A stretch of 35,127 nucleotides of DNA from a bacterium (lineage in GTDB: Bacteria; Planctomycetota; Planctomycetia; Pirellulales; UBA1268): assembly GCA_029978085.1 (NCBI GenBank), contig JAPOJV010000019.1:1-35127 (forward strand), in the 5' to 3' direction. The translations under genes were made by a program, and so were the position numbers. Under the pieces are notes generated by a model. That model made no database searches. It was not told the origin of the DNA and saw only the letters and a list, made by a program, of their open reading frames with translations. Positions 1-6,800 of the stretch are shown piece by piece; the first letter of the stretch is position 1, and each line of letters starts with the position of its first letter.

Positions 1-197
1 TGCACGTCGAGCAGCCGCTTCGCCGGAATCTGGAGGACGTCGAAGCCGAGGTCGAGGGCGACGCCGTCGTCGTTCTCACGCAGCAGCGGGGCCGTCACCT
101 TGCCGCCGCCCACGAGCGTGGCGGTGACGACTTCGGCGGCGCCGGCCGTGCCGGTGATGAGCAGGCAGGCGAGCAACGTGATCAACGGACGAGTCAT
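1..197 (-). CDS. Secreted protein of unknown function, N-terminal part only
   Basis: Only the first 65 codons are inside the window; the gene runs off the left edge. The product begins MTRPLITLLACLLITGTAGA, a clear signal peptide with likely cleavage after a GAGA/A-type site, so it is exported. The mature part (about residues 21-65) is beta-rich, with a V-x-G-G-K-V strand and a D-L-G-F-D-V-L-Q-I-P stretch. Similar short preambles precede trypsin-like (HtrA-type) peptidases in planctomycetes, but no catalytic part is visible, so this is a guess. The start ATG (197-195) overlaps the stop of the upstream FG-GAP gene as ATGA and has a strong Shine-Dalgarno (AAAGGAG, 5 bases upstream) inside the end of that gene, so the two are probably translationally coupled. 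Confidence 0.6.
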   Translation of the reverse strand, partial: MTRPLITLLACLLITGTAGAAEVVTATLVGGGKVTAPLLRENDDGVALDLGFDVLQIPAKRLLDV

Positions 198-2467
198 TTC
201 TGCTCCTTTGTGGTGGCCGGGCCGCGGGAGGGGACATCGCTGCCGAGATAGATGATGAGCCGATCCTGGCACACCATCACAAGGTCGCGGGCCTTGTCGC
301 CGTCGGCATCGAGCCCGGCGATCCGCCGGGGCTCGGCGACGAGATCCTTCGAGTCGCCACCGTCATAGGGATACTTGCGATCCTCGAATACCTTCCACGA
401 CACAGACCGTTCCAGCGGCTCCGGGCCATGCCGCAGGAGGGCCGTGAGCTGGTGCTTGCGATCATCGCAGAGGGCCACGTCGTCGCGGCCGTCGCCGTCG
501 AGGTCGGTGGCCTGAATGCGGTGGATCGTCGATTCGCTCACGCCGCTACGGCGGCCGATGCGGCCGTCGATGCTCTCGACGAGTTTCAGCTCCCACGGCT
601 CGCCGCGAGACAGCCGCACGATCCGCTCTTGGTCGACGAGGATCACGCCGAGTACGGGATCCTCCCGGAGTGCAACGCCCGCCGGAGGCTTCACACTTTC
701 CACCACCCGCATCACGCCGGCCTCGTCGGCCCGCAGTCGATGGAGGAAGCCGCCCCCCTGCTCGAGCGCCCAGGCTTCGGCACGGCCAGCGGCCGCGCCG
801 CCGGCGACCGGCAGGTACGACGCGATCTTCTGGCCCTCGGTGAGCATCACCTGATCAACGGGATGCAGGTCGTCTCCAAGCCACTGCAAGACGCCGTCGG
901 TAAGCCGTGCCTTACGAAGCATTCCGCTGACATCGAGCAGCTGATATTCGCCGAGATCGACCTTCGACAAGAGCGTGGGCGAGCTGACGACCGGCTTGTC
1001 GCCGTCGAGCGTCACGAGCTTGCCCGCGGGTGCGAAGGCGTCTTGCACGATGAGCGTCGTGCCGCCAAGCCAGGCCACCTGATCGACCTTCGCGCCGAGG
1101 TTGGCAAAGCGGGTCTTCGTGGGCTCCGGCTTGTCGGCCGGCCAGACGAAGAGATCGAGATCACTGCCCACCCGCTGGGCCCACCAGGTGGTCGTGCCGA
1201 CCTGGTCGAGCGCGAGGATCTTGCGGTCCTTGCCATCCTGCATCCAGGGCTGCGGATACGTGAGGCGGCCGTTCTCCCACCGGCAGCGGTGCAGGTCGGC
1301 GGCGTCCTTCGTCCAGACGAGCAGCAGCCCCCGGTCGGCGGCGGCCGCCGCCACGCTGCGGATGCCGCTCACGGTTGGAAACGTCTCTTCGGCCTGCCAG
1401 CCGCCCGCGGCCAGGCGATGCACCCGCAGCCGTGGCTGGCTGGAGTCGACGGCGACGATCGCCGGCTCGCCGGCTCCGTCGCCGAGCGTCATGCCACACC
1501 AGCCCCGCTTGCCGCCAGCCGGCATCGGGAGGGCATCCTGCCGCCCCACGTCACTGGCCGGGCCACGCACGAGCTGGTACCGCCGCAGCACGCCCTTGTC
1601 GCTGCCGCCGAGGAGAAACAAATCGGCCGTGCCCGATTTTGCCGCGCCGCCAGCCACCTGGAAGCCCTCCACGTTCTGGTCATGGAGCGTCTGCGCGGGG
1701 AGCAGGCTGCCGTCCGCCGCGCACTCGTGCCAACGGACCACCTGCCGCGCCACCGGCGACCACTCGACGAGATCGTCGTCGCCGTCACCGTCGAGGTCGG
1801 CGAGGTGCCAGTCGATCCGGCCTCGTGTCTCGCGCGGCGCGAGCCAGACGGCCCGCGACCCACGCTCGAGCGGTACCTGCTGGATGCCCTGCTCGTAGCT
1901 CACGAGCAGTTCGTGTTTTCCTGCCGGCAGGTCGCGGACGAGCAGGCAGCTGCGGCGGCCCGTGGGCGTGCCGGCGAGCAGGTTCCACTCGCCCGACTTC
2001 TTCCAGGCGCCGGGGGCATCGACCGCCTTGTCGGCGGCCTGCGAGTAGATCGACACGCGGTTCGACGGCGTCGTGAGCACGAGCAGTTCGGGCCGGCCGT
2101 CGCCATCGACGTCGTGGGCGACCGCGTCGACCGGCATCTCGTCGATCGACACCTCGCCGCGCGACCAGTCGGGGGCGAGTGGTAATTCGTTGGGGCGGTC
2201 GGGATCGGTCGCGTCGGCACGCGTGCGCTCGGCCGGGGGCAGCCAGCGGTAGATGTCGATCCGCGCCTGCCGCTGGTTGACGAGGATCACGTCGTCGCGG
2301 CCGTCGTGGCCGAGGTCGGCCACGCTCAGCCGGTCGGCGCGGCCGTCGATTTGGATGACCCGCATGCCCTGCCAGCCGTCGAAGGCGGAGGCCGGGAGGG
2401 CCGTTGCGAGGAGGAAGAAAACTGAGGAGACAGTCGCGGCGTGGTGCACGAGAGATGTGGCATTCAT
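194..2467 (-). CDS. Secreted FG-GAP/VCBS repeat protein (putative beta-propeller)
   Basis: The product has 757 residues. I chose the ATG at 2467 because it opens directly into a signal peptide (hydrophobic VSSVFFLLATALPASA, likely cleaved before FDGWQG); the open frame continues upstream without a start that would make a better export signal. At least five Asp-rich calcium-loop motifs of the FG-GAP/VCBS type are visible: DLGHDGRDDV near residue 50, VDGDGRPELL near 125, DLDGDGDDDL near 225, DLDGDGRDDV near 690 and LDADGDKARDLV near 735. Each is followed by a strand of the kind 'V-x-x-Y/W'. Such repeats usually form blades of a beta-propeller that bind calcium. The middle part (about 280-680) is less regular but also beta-rich. 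It lies downstream of the sigma factor gene, separated by 152 bases with a large hairpin, and overlaps the next gene by 4 bases. Its ligand is unknown. Confidence 0.82.
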   Translation of the reverse strand: MNATSLVHHAATVSSVFFLLATALPASAFDGWQGMRVIQIDGRADRLSVADLGHDGRDDVILVNQRQARIDIYRWLPPAERTRADATDPDRPNELPLAPDWSRGEVSIDEMPVDAVAHDVDGDGRPELLVLTTPSNRVSIYSQAADKAVDAPGAWKKSGEWNLLAGTPTGRRSCLLVRDLPAGKHELLVSYEQGIQQVPLERGSRAVWLAPRETRGRIDWHLADLDGDGDDDLVEWSPVARQVVRWHECAADGSLLPAQTLHDQNVEGFQVAGGAAKSGTADLFLLGGSDKGVLRRYQLVRGPASDVGRQDALPMPAGGKRGWCGMTLGDGAGEPAIVAVDSSQPRLRVHRLAAGGWQAEETFPTVSGIRSVAAAAADRGLLLVWTKDAADLHRCRWENGRLTYPQPWMQDGKDRKILALDQVGTTTWWAQRVGSDLDLFVWPADKPEPTKTRFANLGAKVDQVAWLGGTTLIVQDAFAPAGKLVTLDGDKPVVSSPTLLSKVDLGEYQLLDVSGMLRKARLTDGVLQWLGDDLHPVDQVMLTEGQKIASYLPVAGGAAAGRAEAWALEQGGGFLHRLRADEAGVMRVVESVKPPAGVALREDPVLGVILVDQERIVRLSRGEPWELKLVESIDGRIGRRSGVSESTIHRIQATDLDGDGRDDVALCDDRKHQLTALLRHGPEPLERSVSWKVFEDRKYPYDGGDSKDLVAEPRRIAGLDADGDKARDLVMVCQDRLIIYLGSDVPSRGPATTKEQK

Positions 2468-2530
2468 GCGACGTACTGTAACTGACTGAGCCGCGGAGCC
2501 GCCACGGAGGCGTCCAGCCTGGGGCCGCGT

Positions 2531-2578
2531 GTTGTCCAACCTGCGGAGTGGGACGGCCGCGGTGGCAGGTTGAACAAC
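2531..2578 (-). terminator. Long inverted repeat between sigma factor and FG-GAP genes
   Basis: Two 14-base arms, 2531-2544 and 2565-2578, are inverted copies with one difference. Read on the minus strand the difference is a U-G wobble, so the RNA from the sigma factor direction forms a continuous 14-pair stem with a 20-base loop. There is no clear U-run after it. It may act as a terminator, an RNA-processing site or a small dispersed repeat. The half-site CAACCTGC occurs again at 2575-2582. Confidence 0.4.
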
Positions 2579-2619
2579 CTGCACCTCCAGGTGGCGGCGT
2601 CGTGTGGTCGGTCCGCCCG

Positions 2620-4068
2620 CTACTCCAGTTCCGGCATGATCGCTTCGGCGGCGGCCGCTTCGCGGAGTTTTTCCAGCGCCTTGGCCTCGATCTGCCGCAC
2701 CCGCTCCTTCGTGACGCCGAGGGCCGAGCCCACTTCCTTGAGCGTCTGGGGCTCGCGCTCGTGATCGAGCCCGTAGCGGCGGATGATGATCGTCTGCTCG
2801 CGGGCATCGAGCCGGTCGAGGAACTTGCCCACCTGCTGGAGCCGGTCGGTGGCCGCCAGCCGCTGCTGGTATTCGTCGGCCCGCCGGTCGGCGGCGGCCT
2901 GGAGCATTTCCGTGTCGGCCGCACGGAAGCGGTCGCGGCGCTTGTGCTCGTCGGGGATCGTGCGGGCGTAGTTCTTCATGATCGCCCACGAGGCGTAGGT
3001 GCTGAACTTGTTGCCGCGGGCATAGTCGAACTTCTCGACGGCGCGGATCAGCGACATGTTGCCGTCGCTCACCAGGTCGAAGAAGCTGTCGCCCGGCGAC
3101 ACCCGCCGCTTCGCGATCGACACCACGAGCCGGAGGTTGGCCCGCACGATCCGGTTCTTGAGGTCGACGATCTCCTCGTAGAGCTTCTCGATCTGGTCCA
3201 TCAGCCGGGAGTTCGGCCGCTCCGGATCGAGCTGCTCCCGCAGCTGTGTCGCCTTGTGCTTGAGGTAGTTGAACTTGCGGAACAGCCAGACCTCCTGCTC
3301 GCGGGTGAGCAGCGGCACCTCGTAGAGGCTGGCGAGATAGGCCGGCAGGCCGCTCGGCCGCCGCTGCCGCTTCGCCTCGGTGCCGGGGTAGGGCTGATCG
3401 ACCACCTTCTCGGCGCTCTTACGGGCGAAGAGCGCGTTGGGGATGTAGTCGAGCGGCAGCTGCATCACGTGCTCGGCACGCTGCGTGAGGATCACGCGAT
3501 AGATGCTCGCCTTCGACCGGTGATACCGCCGCGCGATCGACTCGACGGCCTCGCCGCGGAGGAAGTGCTGGTAGATCCGGGCGCAGCTCTCGGGGCGGAG
3601 CCGGCCGTCGGCCGCCGGGAACACGGCGTCAGAGGGATGGTCTTGGTCGTGCCGCTTGAGCGTGTAGCGAATGGTCTCGATGCTGCGGCCGAGTCGCGCG
3701 GCGATCCGCCGATGCACGTCGGCCGGGCAGGCGCCGGCGACCGCCAGCCGCTTCGCCCAGGTGACGATCTTGTCGTGCTCCTCGTCCGAGAGCTGGCTGA
3801 ACCGGCTGCCCCGCTCGATCCGCAGCGGATTGTCGTGGATGAACCGCTCGACGGCCGACTTCAAGAAGCCGACCCGGCGGCGGCCGTCGACGGTGAACCG
3901 TTGGGCCACGAGGCCGTGGTCGCGCCACCGCGAGATCGTCTTCGTGGAGACGTTGAACTGGCGGGCGAGGTCCTCGATCGAGAGCACCTCCTCCTCGGCG
4001 AACAGCTTCACCTCCGGCGGGGTCACCTGCGATGCTGAAATCTGGGCAGCGGAATCGTTGGTACGCAT
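2620..4068 (-). CDS. Sigma-70 family RNA polymerase sigma factor with three N-terminal HTH segments
   Basis: The product has 482 residues. The start ATG at 4068 has AGGAG at a spacing of 7 bases; the frame is open a little further upstream but without such a site. The C-terminal half is a recognisable primary-type sigma factor. Region 1.2-like sequence (PAYLASLYEVPLLTREQEV) is at about 242-260. Region 2 (NLRLVVSIAKRR, FFDLVSDGNMSLIRAVEKFD, KFSTYASWAI) is at about 311-363. Region 4 (LKEVGSALGVTKERVRQIEA) is at about 443-462. The segment between region 2 and region 4 is only about 60 residues, so region 3 is reduced, and the 2.4-like stretch reads WAIMKNYARTIPDEHKRRDR instead of the usual WWIRQAITRAI. 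The N-terminal 200 residues hold three helix-turn-helix-like segments: a MerR/excisionase-like one (IEDLARQFNVSTKTISRWRD, about 31-50), a second at 113-140 and a third at 156-193. It binds core RNA polymerase; the target promoters are unknown. Confidence 0.88.
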   Translation of the reverse strand: MRTNDSAAQISASQVTPPEVKLFAEEEVLSIEDLARQFNVSTKTISRWRDHGLVAQRFTVDGRRRVGFLKSAVERFIHDNPLRIERGSRFSQLSDEEHDKIVTWAKRLAVAGACPADVHRRIAARLGRSIETIRYTLKRHDQDHPSDAVFPAADGRLRPESCARIYQHFLRGEAVESIARRYHRSKASIYRVILTQRAEHVMQLPLDYIPNALFARKSAEKVVDQPYPGTEAKRQRRPSGLPAYLASLYEVPLLTREQEVWLFRKFNYLKHKATQLREQLDPERPNSRLMDQIEKLYEEIVDLKNRIVRANLRLVVSIAKRRVSPGDSFFDLVSDGNMSLIRAVEKFDYARGNKFSTYASWAIMKNYARTIPDEHKRRDRFRAADTEMLQAAADRRADEYQQRLAATDRLQQVGKFLDRLDAREQTIIIRRYGLDHEREPQTLKEVGSALGVTKERVRQIEAKALEKLREAAAAEAIMPELE

Positions 4069-4372
4069 GGCTTTTCTCCTCTTCGCGACCACGACCAAAC
4101 CCGACCCGGGTGCCGCTGATGCAGCCCCCCGCGTCGACGTTCTCTGGGGCCATCCTTTGCCCCACCACCTGTCTCGAGGACGCGAAAGTTATACGGACCG
4201 CTTGGGAAAAAGTTCTCGGCCGGCCAGTTTTTTGGGGGGTGTCGGTACGGCCCGCACGGCCGGCATGACCCGCAAAGCGTTGTGCCGCAATGGGTTGCGT
4301 GTCGCGGGCGGCTGGCGGCGGAGTCTCACGGTCAGGGCTGCGGAGGGCCGAAGAACAGCAAACAAAGCCCTT
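4069..4372. other. Divergent intergenic region between sigma factor gene and infC operon
   Basis: About 300 bases without a convincing gene. On the minus strand the sigma factor ribosome binding site AGGAG lies at 4076-4080. A -10-like TATAAC (minus strand, 4188-4193) stands about 120 bases before the sigma start, but I see no good -35 at the right distance. A run of six T followed by six G is at 4228-4239, next to the palindrome GGCCGGCC (4218-4225). A weak six-pair stem (4334-4339 with 4366-4371) precedes the infC promoter. Both transcription units must start within or beside this region. Confidence 0.5.
4076..4080 (-). promoter_or_regulatory. Ribosome binding site deciding the sigma factor start
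   Basis: AGGAG on the minus strand lies 7 bases before the ATG at 4068. It decides against the in-frame start 30 bases further upstream, which has no such sequence. Confidence 0.7.
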
Positions 4373-4401
4373 TTGACGAAGCGGACAGTTGGTTTTTTTA
4401 T
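4373..4401 (+). promoter_or_regulatory. Putative promoter of the infC-rpmI-rplT-pheST operon
   Basis: TTGACG (4373-4378) matches the -35 consensus in five of six positions. After a 17-base spacer, TTTTAT (4396-4401) matches the -10 consensus in four of six. A start near 4408 would leave a leader of about 100 bases before the infC reading frame. The spacer contains most of a T7 run. Planctomycete promoter consensus is poorly known, so this is an inference from the general sigma-70 pattern. Confidence 0.45.
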
Positions 4402-4467
4402 CCGGCTCGACGCCCGAGAAGGCTGCCGCCTTGACGATCCCCGGGGCGGCTGGGATCATCCGGGACT

Positions 4468-4484
4468 TTCCGCCGTGGGCGGAA
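4468..4484 (+). promoter_or_regulatory. Leader hairpin just upstream of infC
   Basis: A perfect 7-pair stem, TTCCGCC (4468-4474) with GGCGGAA (4478-4484), encloses a 3-base loop and ends 11 bases before the GGAG at 4496-4499 that would serve infC. Leaders of infC operons are known sites of feedback control by L20 or IF-3 in other bacteria. Whether this stem is such a site cannot be decided from one sequence. Confidence 0.4.
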
Positions 4485-4508
4485 TGTGCGCGCCTGGAGT
4501 TGAGAGCC

Positions 4509-5009
4509 ATCGAGAAGCAGCATCGAATCAACGAGCAGATCCGGATCTCACCGATCCGCGTGATCGCCGACGACGGCGGGCAACTCGGGATCATCCCCAC
4601 CGAGGAGGCGCTGGCTCGCGCCCGTGAGGCGGGGCTCGATTTGGTGGAGGTGGCGCCCAACGAAAAGCCGCCGGTCTGCCGAATCATGGATTTCGGCAAG
4701 TTCAAGTACCAGCAGAAAAAGAAGCACCACAAGACCCACGTTCATCACACCAAGATCAAGGAAATCCGCCTCCGCCCCAAGACGGGCGAGCACGACATCG
4801 AGTTCAAGGTCAACCAGGCCAAGGGCTTCCTGCTCCACAAGGACAAGGTGATCGTGTCGGTCGTGTTTCGCGGCCGTGAACTCGCCCATATCGACGAGGG
4901 CCAGCGGGTCATGAAGAACATCATCGAACAGCTCGACCCGGTGTGCAAAGTCGAGGGCGCGCCCCAGCAGATGGGTCGGCGGCTCGTCTGCACGCTGGCG
5001 CCGAAGTGA
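4509..5009 (+). CDS. infC: Translation initiation factor IF-3, probable AUC start
   Basis: IF-3 binds the 30S subunit, prevents premature 50S joining and checks start codon and initiator tRNA. From the AUC at 4509 the product has 166 residues, close to the family norm (E. coli 180). The N-domain starts with [14 protein letters not shown] (6-19) and includes the typical [11 protein letters not shown] and [16 protein letters not shown] Lys/His-rich linker follows (about 66-80). The C-domain has [19 protein letters not shown] and [10 protein letters not shown]. Homology to the family begins right at this codon. GGAG at 4496-4499 sits 9 bases upstream of AUC; the TTG at 4500 touches this GGAG and is too close. 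A TTG at 4431 with GAAGG upstream would add 26 residues without family similarity and is the main alternative. A rare start codon would fit known IF-3 autoregulation, as with the AUU start in E. coli. It is the first gene of its operon. Confidence 0.9.
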   Translation: MEKQHRINEQIRISPIRVIADDGGQLGIIPTEEALARAREAGLDLVEVAPNEKPPVCRIMDFGKFKYQQKKKHHKTHVHHTKIKEIRLRPKTGEHDIEFKVNQAKGFLLHKDKVIVSVVFRGRELAHIDEGQRVMKNIIEQLDPVCKVEGAPQQMGRRLVCTLAPK

Positions 5010-5049
5010 CATCCCGCCCGCCGCATCCAACGCACTCAGGAGCGATCCC

Positions 5050-5253
5050 ATGCCGAAGCAGAAGACCCACAAGGGCACGAAGAAACGGTTTCGCGTCCCC
5101 GCCAATGGCAAGGTGAAGCACCGCCGTGCCGGTACGAGCCACTTGCAGGTACGGCTGACCGCCAAGCGGAAGCGAAAGCTCCGTGGCACCGGCGTGCTGG
5201 CCAAGGCCGAGACCGCGAAGATCGTGGAAGTGCTGGGCAAGTACAGCTACTGA
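5050..5253 (+). CDS. rpmI: Large-subunit ribosomal protein L35 (bL35)
   Basis: The product has 67 residues, the usual length for bL35. It starts PKQKTHKGTKKRFRV, shows the family's basic core (GKVKHRRAG, LTAKRKRKLRG) and ends VEVLGKYSY. It is a component of the 50S subunit. The start ATG has AGGAG (5038-5042) at 7 bases. It lies 40 bases after infC in the conserved order infC-rpmI-rplT. Confidence 0.97.
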   Translation: MPKQKTHKGTKKRFRVPANGKVKHRRAGTSHLQVRLTAKRKRKLRGTGVLAKAETAKIVEVLGKYSY

Positions 5254-5305
5254 GGCCCGGACTGGCACGGGCCGGAGCCTGGGTTTCGCCAGCCCTCGTT
5301 CGAGA

Positions 5306-5351
5306 GGCCTGTTTCAGGCCGGAAACGGCGGGTCGGCTTGCAATTCCCGCC
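5306..5351 (+). promoter_or_regulatory. Paired hairpins in the rpmI-rplT spacer
   Basis: The 140-base spacer between rpmI and rplT holds a perfect 6-pair stem GGCCTG/CAGGCC (5306-5311 with 5315-5320, loop TTT) and a second one GGCGGG/CCCGCC (5327-5332 with 5346-5351, 13-base loop). No T-run follows, so these are not typical terminators. They could be a ribosomal protein binding site or an RNA-processing site; this is conjecture. Confidence 0.35.
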
Positions 5352-5393
5352 CCGTGAGCGACATTTACCTCCGTCTTTCAGCGAGATTGAATC

Positions 5394-5771
5394 ATGCGTA
5401 CGAAGAGCGTTGTGCCCCGTCTGCGGGCGAAGAAGCGGCTGTTCAAGCGGGTCAAGGGATCCGTGGGCGGTCGCCGTCGTCTGTTGCGGACGGCCAAGGA
5501 ATCGATCATCCGCGCGGGTGTCTATGCCCGCCGCGACCGCCGCCGCAAGAAGCGAGACTTCCGTCGGCTGTGGATCGTGCGGCTCAACGCCGCCTGCCGC
5601 GAGCGGGGCTTCCGCTACAGCCAGCTGATCGCCGGCCTGGAGAAGATCGGCTGCGAACTCGATCGGCGGACGCTCGCCGAAATGGCCGTGCTCGACCCGA
5701 CCGGGTTCGACGCCGTTGCCGCCGAGGTCTGCAAGGCCCTGGGCCTGCCGGAGCCGGCCGCGGTCGCGTGA
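5394..5771 (+). CDS. rplT: Large-subunit ribosomal protein L20 (bL20)
   Basis: The product has 125 residues (usual about 118). The highly basic N-terminal half binds 23S rRNA ([37 protein letters not shown]), and the globular C-terminal half carries [20 protein letters not shown] and [21 protein letters not shown] short Pro/Ala tail is extra. L20 is needed early in 50S assembly and in several bacteria represses its own operon by binding the mRNA leader. There is only a weak purine stretch (GCGAGA) before the ATG. pheS starts 4 bases after its stop. Confidence 0.97.
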   Translation: MRTKSVVPRLRAKKRLFKRVKGSVGGRRRLLRTAKESIIRAGVYARRDRRRKKRDFRRLWIVRLNAACRERGFRYSQLIAGLEKIGCELDRRTLAEMAVLDPTGFDAVAAEVCKALGLPEPAAVA

Positions 5772-5775
5772 CGCC

Positions 5776-6795
5776 GTGACAGCCGTATCGCTCGAGTCGT
5801 TCGTCGACCAGCTGCGGCAGTTCCGCGCCGACGCTGCTACGGCGCTCGCTGCCGCCTCCGATGCGGCCGCGTTCGAGGCGGCCCGTGTCGAATTCCTGGG
5901 CGCTCGCAGCGGCCGCCTGAAGGCGATCCAAAAACAGCTCGGCGGCCTCGCCGTCGCCGACAAGCCTGCTGCCGGCCGGCACTTCAACGAGGCGAAGGCC
6001 GCCGTCGAGGCGCTGCTGACTGCCGCCCAGGATCGCGTCGCGTCAGCGACCGCCGGCACCACCGTGGCGGCGATCGACGTGACGCTCCCCGGTACGCCCG
6101 TGCCGCTCGGCCACGTCCACCCGATCACGCAGACGATTCGCCGCGTGCAGGAGATCATGGGGCGGCTCGGCTTCGAGAGCGTCGACGGCCCTGAGGTCGA
6201 GGATCAGTGGCACAACTTCGAGGCGTTGGCGATCGGTGCCGAGCATCCGGCCCGCGACCCGCTCGACAACTTCTATCTCGCCGTCGCCCGCGGCGCCGAT
6301 CCGCTCCTGCTCCGCTCGCAGACGAGCACCGTGCAGATCCGGGTGATGGAAACCCGCAAGCCGCCGCTGCGGATCGTGTCGCTCGGCCGCGTCTATCGGC
6401 CCGACACGGCCGACGCCACGCACTACCCGATGTTCCATCAGGTCGAGGGGCTGCTCGTGGAGAAGGGCACCACGATGGCCCACCTCAAGAGCGTGCTGCG
6501 GCTGTTCGCCTCGAGCTTTCTCGGCGGCGACGTGCACGTGCGGTTCCGCCCCTCGTTCTTCCCGTTCACCGAACCGAGCGTGGAGGTCGACATGGAATGG
6601 GGCGGCCGCTGGATCGAGATGGGGGGCGCGGGCATGGTCGATCCGGCCGTGCTCGAGGCCGTCGGCTACGATCCGCGCGAGGTCTCGGGATTCGCCTTCG
6701 GGCTCGGGGTCGAGCGGATCGCAGCCCGCCGCTATGGCGTCGCCGACATCCGCGACTTCTATCGCAATGACGTCCGCTTCCTCCAGCAGTTCTGA
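5776..6795 (+). CDS. pheS: Phenylalanine--tRNA ligase alpha subunit
   Basis: This is the catalytic subunit of the (alpha-beta)2 enzyme that charges tRNA-Phe. I chose GTG at 5776, 4 bases after the rplT stop, giving 339 residues, near the usual 330-350. The N-terminal coiled-coil arm that contacts tRNA is at about 1-95 ([20 protein letters not shown] is the family signature). The class II core follows: [19 protein letters not shown] with motif 1 (115-133), [12 protein letters not shown] (178-189), the substrate loop [13 protein letters not shown] (213-225), motif 2 [14 protein letters not shown] (255-268) and motif 3 [12 protein letters not shown] (305-316). The earlier open frame upstream overlaps rplT and lacks family similarity. 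It is spaced 5 bases from pheT. Confidence 0.96.
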   Translation: MTAVSLESFVDQLRQFRADAATALAAASDAAAFEAARVEFLGARSGRLKAIQKQLGGLAVADKPAAGRHFNEAKAAVEALLTAAQDRVASATAGTTVAAIDVTLPGTPVPLGHVHPITQTIRRVQEIMGRLGFESVDGPEVEDQWHNFEALAIGAEHPARDPLDNFYLAVARGADPLLLRSQTSTVQIRVMETRKPPLRIVSLGRVYRPDTADATHYPMFHQVEGLLVEKGTTMAHLKSVLRLFASSFLGGDVHVRFRPSFFPFTEPSVEVDMEWGGRWIEMGGAGMVDPAVLEAVGYDPREVSGFAFGLGVERIAARRYGVADIRDFYRNDVRFLQQF

Positions 6796-6800
6796 GCATC

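Noticed and set aside
428-2185. Plus-strand 585-codon frame opposite the FG-GAP gene
   Set aside because: No start site support and no family features. The minus strand shows a signal peptide and FG-GAP motifs.
4228-4239. T6G6 run next to GGCCGGCC as an intrinsic terminator
   Set aside because: The palindrome leaves no loop and is too short; no gene ends nearby in that direction.
4389-4508. N-terminal extension of IF-3 from the first open codon at 4389
   Set aside because: TTG 4389 overlaps the proposed promoter and the extension has no IF-3 similarity.
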